Shown one piece after another: positions 56,438 through 64,000 of a DNA stretch of 64,000 bases. The stretch lies in NCBI GenBank assembly GCA_017644045.1, contig JAEPMI010000007.1:496001-560000 (forward strand), in the 5' to 3' direction. The position numbers and the translations under genes were made by a program. This DNA is from Deltaproteobacteria bacterium. Lineage in GTDB: Bacteria; Myxococcota_A; Polyangia; Polyangiales; Houyiibacteriaceae. The notes under the pieces are model-generated. The model was not told the origin of the DNA. It saw nothing but the letters and a program-made list of their open reading frames with translations, and did not search any database. How positions within the stretch are numbered: the first letter of the stretch is position 1; each line of letters starts with the position of its first letter.

Positions 56438-57631
56438 ATGGAGCGCGCCGAGACGAACGACGACCTGACGCCGATCACCGACGAGCTCCGTCGGCTGATC
56501 GCGTTCCAGTCGGTCACGCGCGGACCGAACCGCGACCTGATCGAAGACGTCCGGGAGCGGCTCCACGCGCTCGGTGTCCCCTGCCGCCTCACCTGGGACG
56601 ACACGAAGACCAAGGCGAACCTCTTCGCCAGCTTCGGTCCGACCGACCGCCCCGGCGTGGTGCTCTCCGGTCACACCGACGTGGTGCCGACCACCGGTCA
56701 GGAGTGGTCGAGCGCGCCCTTCGCCGCCGAGGTGCGCGATGGCCGCCTCTACGGGCGCGGCGCATGCGACATGAAGGGCTTCCTCGCGGTGCCGCTCGCG
56801 CTCGCAGCGGAGATCGCCGAGCGCGAGCTCGCGCGCCCGCTGCACCTCGCGTTCTCGTACGACGAGGAGATCGGGTGCGTCGGCGTGCGGCGGATGCTGG
56901 CCCAGCTGAGCGAGTACGCGGCGACCCCCGCCGCGTGCATCGTCGGCGAGCCCACCTCGATGGGGGTGGTCACCGGGCACAAGGGCAAGCGTGTGCTCCG
57001 CTGCCACGTGCAGGGGGTCGGCGGTCACAGCTCGCGCCCCGCCGAAGGCGTGAACGCGATCGAGTGCGCCGCCGAGCTCGTCGTTCGCGCCCGCGCCATC
57101 GCACGCCGCCTGATCGCCGAGGGCCCCTTCGCCGACGACTTCCACCCGCCCTACTCCAGCATGCAGACCGGCACGATTCGCGGCGGCGTCGCGGTGAACA
57201 TCGTGCCGGCGATGTGCGCGTTCGACCTCGAGATCCGGCACCTGCCCTCGCACGATCCCGAGCCGGTGCTCGCCGAGCTGAAGCGCTTCGCCACCGAGAC
57301 GCTCGAACCCGAGATGCGCGCGGTCGATCCGGATGCCGGGTTCCAATGGGAGGAGACCGTGCGCTACCCGGGCCTGCGCACCGCCCAGGACGCCGAGGTG
57401 GTGGCGCTCGCGCAACGCCTCGCGAGCGAGACCGAGACCCGCGCGGTCGGCTTCGGCTCGGAAGCTGGACTCTTCGCGGAGGCAGGCGTGCCCGCGGTGG
57501 TCTGTGGTCCGGGCGGCATCACCGAAGCGCATCGGCCGGACGAACACATCGAGCTCGCGCAGCTCGAGCGGTGCACGCGCTTCGTGCGCCGGCTGGTCGA
57601 CGAGCTCAGCGAAGCGACTTCGGCCGGCTGA
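56438..57631 (+). CDS. argE: Acetylornithine deacetylase, M20 family (397 aa)
   Basis: Hydrolyses N-acetyl-L-ornithine to ornithine in arginine synthesis. Zinc and catalytic motifs: LSGHTDVVPTTGQEW (76-90), GRGACDMKGFLA (bridging Asp), SYDEEIGCVGVR (catalytic Glu and zinc Glu), CIVGEPTS and the C-terminal GSEAGLFAEAGVPAVVCGPG with HRPDEHIE. The dimerisation domain spans about 175-285. Length is normal. Its last 26 bases overlap the convergent mpg gene. Confidence 0.92.
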   Translation: MERAETNDDLTPITDELRRLIAFQSVTRGPNRDLIEDVRERLHALGVPCRLTWDDTKTKANLFASFGPTDRPGVVLSGHTDVVPTTGQEWSSAPFAAEVRDGRLYGRGACDMKGFLAVPLALAAEIAERELARPLHLAFSYDEEIGCVGVRRMLAQLSEYAATPAACIVGEPTSMGVVTGHKGKRVLRCHVQGVGGHSSRPAEGVNAIECAAELVVRARAIARRLIAEGPFADDFHPPYSSMQTGTIRGGVAVNIVPAMCAFDLEIRHLPSHDPEPVLAELKRFATETLEPEMRAVDPDAGFQWEETVRYPGLRTAQDAEVVALAQRLASETETRAVGFGSEAGLFAEAGVPAVVCGPGGITEAHRPDEHIELAQLERCTRFVRRLVDELSEATSAG

Positions 57632-58184
57632 CCCAGCGGGTGCCCGCCGAGGCAAAGCGCCAGGGCGCGTCACGGTCCACCGGCTCCGCGTAGTCGATGC
57701 CCACCCGAGGACCGGTGAGCATCGCCGCTGGAGCGGCGCCGTCGTGGAGCTCGACCCCGCCACGCCGATAGAGCACGTGGCCACTGAACGAGGTGTCCAC
57801 CCCGAGCGCCTGGCCCACCTTCCCAGGCCCGGTGAGGAGCACCGGACCGGTCTTGCCGCCGCGGCGCTCTCGGACCACCTCGAGGCCCGCCACCGGCTCA
57901 CAGGCCCGGACCAGCACCGCCGCCGCCTGCGTCGAGTCGGTGACGATGTTGAGCATCTGGTGGATGCCGTAGCAGAGGTACACGTAGGCGCGGCCGGGCG
58001 GGCCGAAGAGCACCTCGGTTCGGTCCGTCCGGCCCTTGTAGGCGTGGCAGGCCGTGTCGTCTTCCGTGTAGGCCTCGACCTCCGTGATGCGCAGCCGCAC
58101 CGGGCCGTGCCGGAGCTCCTTGCCCAGCAGGTCGGGCGCGACCTCGAGGGCGCTGCGGTCGTAGAACGAGCGTGGCAGGAGCAC
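57606..58184 (-). CDS. mpg: 3-methyladenine DNA glycosylase, AAG/Mpg type (192 aa)
   Basis: LPRSFYDRSALEVAPDLLGK, ITEVEAYTEDDTACHAYKGR (catalytic Glu and surrounding motif), RTEVLFGPPGRAYVYLCYGI and MLNIVTD are diagnostic of the alkyladenine glycosylase family, which removes alkylated purines in base-excision repair. GTG 58184 is the likely start. Convergent overlap with argE; divergent from apaG. Confidence 0.93.
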   Translation of the reverse strand: MLLPRSFYDRSALEVAPDLLGKELRHGPVRLRITEVEAYTEDDTACHAYKGRTDRTEVLFGPPGRAYVYLCYGIHQMLNIVTDSTQAAAVLVRACEPVAGLEVVRERRGGKTGPVLLTGPGKVGQALGVDTSFSGHVLYRRGGVELHDGAAPAAMLTGPRVGIDYAEPVDRDAPWRFASAGTRWVSRPKSLR

Positions 58185-58235
58185 GACACCGACGTAGCAC
58201 GATCGCCGGATGCGCTCCGTGGTAGAACCCGCGGC

Positions 58236-58634
58236 GTGACGGAGACCGAATCGACCGCGGTGACCCATGGCGTCCGAGTGACGGTGCAGAGCCAGTACGT
58301 GGCCGACCAGTCCGCCCCGGCGATGGGTCGCTACGTCTTCGCCTATCGCGTGCGCATCGCGAACGAGAGCTCGAGCGAGCCCGTCCACCTGCAGACCCGC
58401 CACTGGATCATTCGCGACCAGCTCGGCAAGGAAGAGCAGGTCCGGGGTCCCGGCGTCGTCGGCGAGTTCCCCCGCCTCGAGCGCGGCCAGGCCTTCGAGT
58501 ACACCAGCGGCGCCATTCTCGAGACTCCCCGCGGCGAGATGCGCGGCAGCTACCAGATGAAGCTCCCCGACGGAGACATCATCGACGTCACGATCGCCCC
58601 CTTCGCCCTCGCGATGCCCTTCACCCTGAACTGA
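58236..58634 (+). CDS. apaG: ApaG-domain protein (132 aa)
   Basis: VTVQSQYVADQSAPAMGRYV, FAYRVRIANESSSEPVHLQT, RHWIIRDQLG and GPGVVGEFPRLERGQAFEYT are the ApaG consensus, a small immunoglobulin-like fold of unclear function linked to metal or Ap4A metabolism. GTG 58236. Length normal. Confidence 0.93.
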   Translation: MTETESTAVTHGVRVTVQSQYVADQSAPAMGRYVFAYRVRIANESSSEPVHLQTRHWIIRDQLGKEEQVRGPGVVGEFPRLERGQAFEYTSGAILETPRGEMRGSYQMKLPDGDIIDVTIAPFALAMPFTLN

Positions 58635-58792
58635 CCGGGGACAGGATCACCCCCCGGATCCCCCTACGTTCACGGGTCTTCCGGGCACGAAATGCAAACT
58701 CCCTCTCGTGGGGGCCAACTGTTGTCGTCTGTCGACGACACCCCGTGGTCGCCATCCTGCGAACTCGTGGTGATCACCGACCTTCGCGGGTC

Positions 58793-58806
58793 GGCACGGC
58801 GCTTGC
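58793..58806 (+). promoter_or_regulatory. Possible sigma-54 promoter upstream of the OmpA/TSP3 gene
   Basis: GGCACGGCGCTTGC has GG and GC exactly ten bases apart, matching the -24/-12 consensus (TGGCAC-N5-TTGC) in all but one or two positions. The predicted start of transcription (about 58818) would coincide with the ATG at 58819, leaving no leader, so the assignment is doubtful. The rest of 58635-58792 shows no other clear signal. Confidence 0.35.
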
Positions 58807-58818
58807 GCTACCGGAGGC

Positions 58819-60741
<1,923 letters not shown>

Positions 60742-62046
60742 CTACTTCAATCCGTGACGCTGGAGCAGCTTGATGAGGTAGGTGCGGTCCATGCGGGCGA
60801 GTCGGGCAGCCTTCGAGACGTTGCCCTCCGCCCGCTCGACCAGCTCCTCCAGGAAGCGGCGCTCGAAGTCGAAGATCACCGTGGCGCGCGCATCCTTGTA
60901 GCCCTGCTCGAGCCAACGGGCCGCGTCACCGGCGTCGGCCCCGAGCGGCCCCTCACCGAGCACGAGCTCGCCCATCGCGAAGGTCGCCTCCACGGCGTTG
61001 CGGAGCTCCCGCACGTTCCCGGGCCAGCGGTGGGCCGCGAAGGCGTCCATCTGCTCGCTCCCGATCACGTCCTCGACCGGCCCCTCGTGCCCCGCCTCGC
61101 GCAAGAAACGCTCGACGAGGAGCGGCAGGTCTTCGAGCCGCTCCCGGAGCGCCGGCAGCCGCAGCACCACGACGGCGAGCCGGTAGTAGAGGTCGAGGCG
61201 GAAGCGCCCGGCGTTGACCTCGGCCCGCAGGTCACGGTGGGTCGCGCCCACGACGCGCACGTCCACCGAGACCTCCTCGCGACCGCCGACGCGGCGGAAC
61301 GCGCGCCGCTCGAGCGCTCCGAGCAGCATCGGCTGCAGCGAGGGTGGCAGCTCGCCGATCTCGTCCAGGAAGAGCGTCCCACCGTTCGCGCGCTCGAAGG
61401 CGCCGAGGTGCTGCCGCTCCGCGCCGGTGAACGCGCCCTTCTCGTGACCGAAGAGCTCGCTGGCGATCAGCGAGGGCGCCAGCGCGCCGCAGTCGACCGT
61501 CACGAAGGGGCCGCGCGCGCGCTCGCCCTCGGCGTGCAGCCCCCGCGCGACCAGCTCCTTGCCGGTGCCGGACTCGCCGACGAGGAGCACCGCGACGTCT
61601 CGCCGCGCCGCCCGACGGACGAGCGCCATCAAACGACGCATGGCCGGCGTGCGCCCGACCAGCGCGCCGAGCTCGTCGTCCTCGTGGAGCTCGAGGGTCA
61701 TCCGGCCGCCATCGCTCACGCGCAGCGCGCTGTCGCCGATCGTCAGCGTGGCGCCGGACGGCACCTCGGCCTCGTGGAGCCGGGCGCCCTCGTGGCGCGT
61801 ACCGTTCGTGGAGTCGAGGTCGGTCACGACCACCCCGAAGCGGCCGCGACGGAGCTCCAAGTGGTAACGGCTCACGGTCGGGTCGTCGATGACCAGGTCG
61901 TTCCCCTCGGCGCTGCCGACCGTGACCCGCTCGCTCTCCGGCTCGAGGCGCGTGCCCTCTGCGGGGCCCGCAGTGACCTCGAGCACGAGCCGGCGCATGG
62001 GTAGGCCAGGCCGACCGTCCGCGGGCTCCGTGCTCTCACTCGCCAT
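60742..62046 (-). CDS. FHA-domain sigma-54-dependent transcription activator (434 aa)
   Basis: An N-terminal FHA domain (about 20-100: [36 protein letters not shown]) binds phosphothreonine peptides. The AAA+ domain (about 125-350) has Walker [10 protein letters not shown], the [13 protein letters not shown] loop that contacts sigma-54, and [14 protein letters not shown] Fis-type HTH closes the protein ([20 protein letters not shown]). FHA-linked activators are typical of myxobacteria and couple Ser/Thr kinases to sigma-54 genes; kinases lie at 52745 and 63739. Divergent from the cyclase with 25 bp between starts. Confidence 0.93.
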   Translation of the reverse strand: MASESTEPADGRPGLPMRRLVLEVTAGPAEGTRLEPESERVTVGSAEGNDLVIDDPTVSRYHLELRRGRFGVVVTDLDSTNGTRHEGARLHEAEVPSGATLTIGDSALRVSDGGRMTLELHEDDELGALVGRTPAMRRLMALVRRAARRDVAVLLVGESGTGKELVARGLHAEGERARGPFVTVDCGALAPSLIASELFGHEKGAFTGAERQHLGAFERANGGTLFLDEIGELPPSLQPMLLGALERRAFRRVGGREEVSVDVRVVGATHRDLRAEVNAGRFRLDLYYRLAVVVLRLPALRERLEDLPLLVERFLREAGHEGPVEDVIGSEQMDAFAAHRWPGNVRELRNAVEATFAMGELVLGEGPLGADAGDAARWLEQGYKDARATVIFDFERRFLEELVERAEGNVSKAARLARMDRTYLIKLLQRHGLK

Positions 62047-62071
62047 CGGAGCCATCCTATACTCTGATGAG

Positions 62072-63742
62072 GTGGCGAGCGGAGCGAAGACCGAGTCGGT
62101 GACGGTGCGCTTCCCCTTCCGCCGCAAGCTCGCCCTCGCCTTCGGCGGGCTCGCCGTGCTCCCGGTCGCGGCCATTGGCGCGCTGCTGCTCGACGCGAAC
62201 GAGGACGCGCTTCGCCGCTCGACGCTCGAGCTGCAGATCGCGGTGGCCGACGGAGTCGGAACGCAGGTGACGCGCCACCTCGAGGATGCGACCGCCTCCA
62301 CCGAGGCGATCGGCGCGCTCCTGGGAGATGCGACGGTGACACCGGACGAGCGGCTGCGGCTCGCGACGAGTCGCTTCGAGCAGAGCGCGCTGCTGAGTCT
62401 CGAAGTCCTCGATGCCGAGGGCGAGACCATCGACGCCTTCCGCCGCCGGGACGCACTCACCACCGATTGGCCCCCGACGGCGATCGACGCGCCGATCGTC
62501 GATGGCGCAGGCCGGCGCACGGGAACCGCCCGCGGGCTGCTGCCGGTCGAGCCGGTCCAGGCGCGCATGCGCGCGCTGATGGCTCAGCATCGTGGGGCCG
62601 CGGAAGTCATCGCGGTCCTCGACGCCGACCGGGACGCGCTGGTGGCCACCACGCACGAGTGGGCGCTGATCCCGGAGGACGACGGCATCGACGCCGAGTT
62701 GCTGGACGTCGGCGACACACAGCCTGCCCCGTTGCAGGCGCCCATCGCCGTCGAGAAGGACGAGACGATCACGACCCTGGCCCCCGTCCCCGGGAACCCG
62801 ACGATGATCGTCCTGGTGCGCACCTCTCACGACGCCGCCTTCGCCACCCTCCGAGAGCTCCGGACCGTCGTCGTCGTCAGCTGCATCGCGCTCGCGATCC
62901 TCGCCCTCCTCGCGGCCGTGTTCCTCGCCCGTCGCATCACCCGCCCCCTGGAGTCGCTCTCGCGCTTCGCGGGCGACCTCGCCGAGCGCCGCTTCGACGC
63001 CCCCCTCGTCGTCGACACCCGTGACGAGATCGGTGCCCTCGCCGAAGACATGCGCCGCTCGGCCAAGGAGCTCGCCGAGAGCGAGGAGCGCGTGCGACAC
63101 GAGGAGGCGATCCGCACCGACCTCGGGCGCTACCTCGCCGCCGATCTCGTGGAGCGTGTGGTCCGCCGCGAGCAGACCATGGAGCTCGGCGGGCGACGCG
63201 CCGACATCACCGTGCTCTTCGCCGACGTCGTGGCCTTCACGCCCCTGAGCCGCACCCTCCCGCCGGAAGACGTGGTCGCGCTCCTCAACGATCTCTTCAC
63301 CCTGCTGACGGAAGCGGTCTTCACGCACGGTGGCACCGTCGACAAGCTGGTCGGCGATGCCGTCATGGCCGTCTTCGGCGCGCCGACCGACGACCCCGAC
63401 CACGCGCGGAGCGCGGTCGAGACGGCCGAGGCGATGATGGCCATCGTCGAGACCGCGAGCGCGGGTTGGCAGGAGCGCTACGGCGTCACGCTCCAGCTGG
63501 CGATCGGCATCCACTCCGGGGAGGCGGTCGTGGGCAACGTCGGCTCCGAGCGGCGCATGGACTACACGGCCATCGGTGAAGTGGTGAACCTCGCGGCGCG
63601 CCTCGAGACCATCGCGCGGCCCCGACAGATCCTGATCAGCGCCGCCACCGCGGAGCGACTGGGCGAGGGCTTCGAGCTGGTCTCCGTCGGCGAGCGCGCC
63701 GTCGGCGACGCGACGATGGCGCTCTTCGAGGTGCAGCCGTGA
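62072..63742 (+). CDS. Membrane class III adenylate/guanylate cyclase with HAMP domain (556 aa)
   Basis: TM1 (about 20-40), an extracytoplasmic sensor region (41-263), TM2 (266-285), HAMP (286-345) and a C-terminal cyclase domain (about 370-556). Metal aspartates D385 (LFADV) and D429 (VGDAVMAVFG), and the GIHSGEAVVGNVGSERRMDY, TAIGEVVNLAARLE block are present, so activity is likely. GTG 62072 is chosen; a TATACT -10-like box lies just upstream. Overlaps the following kinase start by GTGA, an operon linking cyclic nucleotide and Ser/Thr kinase signalling. Confidence 0.9.
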   Translation: MASGAKTESVTVRFPFRRKLALAFGGLAVLPVAAIGALLLDANEDALRRSTLELQIAVADGVGTQVTRHLEDATASTEAIGALLGDATVTPDERLRLATSRFEQSALLSLEVLDAEGETIDAFRRRDALTTDWPPTAIDAPIVDGAGRRTGTARGLLPVEPVQARMRALMAQHRGAAEVIAVLDADRDALVATTHEWALIPEDDGIDAELLDVGDTQPAPLQAPIAVEKDETITTLAPVPGNPTMIVLVRTSHDAAFATLRELRTVVVVSCIALAILALLAAVFLARRITRPLESLSRFAGDLAERRFDAPLVVDTRDEIGALAEDMRRSAKELAESEERVRHEEAIRTDLGRYLAADLVERVVRREQTMELGGRRADITVLFADVVAFTPLSRTLPPEDVVALLNDLFTLLTEAVFTHGGTVDKLVGDAVMAVFGAPTDDPDHARSAVETAEAMMAIVETASAGWQERYGVTLQLAIGIHSGEAVVGNVGSERRMDYTAIGEVVNLAARLETIARPRQILISAATAERLGEGFELVSVGERAVGDATMALFEVQP

Positions 63743-64000
63743 TCGGCGAAGGGGACGTCCTCGACGGCCGCTATCGGCTGGGGCCGGTCATCGGTCGGGG
63801 TGCGACCGGCACCGTCCATCGGGCGCACCACGAAGGCCTCGACCGCGAGGTGGCCATCAAGTGTCTGCACGCGAGTGGCAGCCCCCAGGCGCGCGCGCGC
63901 TTCGAGCGGGAGGCGCGCGTCGCCAGCGCCCTCGAGCACCCGGCGGCCGTGCGGGTCTTCGACGTGGGCGAGCACGAGGGCGTGCCCTTCCTGGTCATGG
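63739..64000 (+). CDS. Ser/Thr protein kinase, 5' part only
   Basis: GTG 63739 overlaps the cyclase stop. The visible 87 residues begin a Hanks-type kinase: LDGRYRLGPVIGRGATGTVH with the glycine loop, REVAIKCLHASG with the ATP lysine, and REARVASALEHPAAVRVFDV. The gene continues past the window end, so nothing can be said about its C-terminus. Confidence 0.9.
   Translation, partial: MIGEGDVLDGRYRLGPVIGRGATGTVHRAHHEGLDREVAIKCLHASGSPQARARFEREARVASALEHPAAVRVFDVGEHEGVPFLVM

Noticed and set aside
54836-58189. A 1117-residue open frame on the minus strand
   Set aside because: Only its last 297 codons (macro-domain protein) look like protein; the rest is an Arg/Ala/Gly-rich antisense shadow of argE and mpg, a usual effect of high GC content.

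Overview
The window is GC-rich bacterial DNA from a member of the Myxococcota, most likely the order Polyangiales (Sandaracinus-like). The chromosomal part (45.4-64 kb) has the typical signs: several Hanks-type Ser/Thr kinases, an FHA-linked sigma-54 activator, a class III nucleotidyl cyclase with a HAMP domain, an OmpA-like protein with thrombospondin type-3 repeats, and very high G+C at third codon positions. This placement is inferred from gene content; no rRNA is present.

Positions 442-45314 are one complete-looking temperate prophage of about 44.9 kb inserted in the 3' end of a tRNA-Asp(GTC) gene (minus strand, 45288-45364). The 27-bp core repeat sits at both ends. To the left of attL lie the scars of an earlier related element: a broken integrase 3' end and a second partial att copy.

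Prophage layout, left to right. (1) 443-2477, rightward: a displaced integrase 3' exon, a cysteine-rich protein, a J-domain protein and an unknown protein. (2) 2448-7664, mostly leftward: small unknown genes, membrane proteins, a TIM-barrel hydrolase that may be the endolysin, and a serine beta-lactamase-fold protein. (3) 7718-27568, leftward: a complete Mu/FluMu-type contractile-tail virion module, from terminase, portal, protease/scaffold and capsid through sheath, tube, chaperone frameshift, tape measure, baseplate and tail tip. (4) 27712-33144, leftward: a sigma-region-4 protein, RuvC-like nuclease, DnaC-type helicase loader and a replication initiator whose gene contains an iteron array, i.e. 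a lambda O-like origin. (5) 33189-37221: the immunity region, with two XRE regulators, a HipA-like kinase, a DUF3037-like protein, an ImmA/IrrE protease, two lipoproteins, and two clusters of three 16-bp palindromic operators. (6) 37220-45345, rightward: an early operon of tightly overlapping genes ending in an adenine methyltransferase, a DUF5131 (Gp37/Gp68) protein, an ASCH protein, an excisionase and a tyrosine integrase. No MuA/MuB transposase is present, so this is a Mu-type virion on an integrase-type lysogeny and replication chassis.

The most striking point is that attP lies inside the integrase gene. In the prophage the integrase ends nine residues beyond the core. In the excised circle its frame continues into the left end of the prophage, giving a 518-residue protein with a basic linker and a C-terminal zinc ribbon, whose stop codon overlaps the start of the next phage gene. 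Integration therefore swaps the integrase C-terminus and also cuts the 711-2477 genes off from the early operon. This resembles what is known for Myxococcus phage Mx8.

Right of attR the chromosome carries tRNA-Asp with its own promoter, a glyA-trpE operon, a VanW protein, a secreted hydrolase, coaBC, a Ser/Thr kinase, a Sua5/YrdC-family gene, a macro-domain protein, argE, mpg, apaG, the OmpA/TSP3 protein, the FHA/sigma-54 activator, a nucleotidyl cyclase and the start of another kinase. Two short inverted-repeat elements (49.9 kb and 51.3 kb) fill the only sizeable intergenic gaps.
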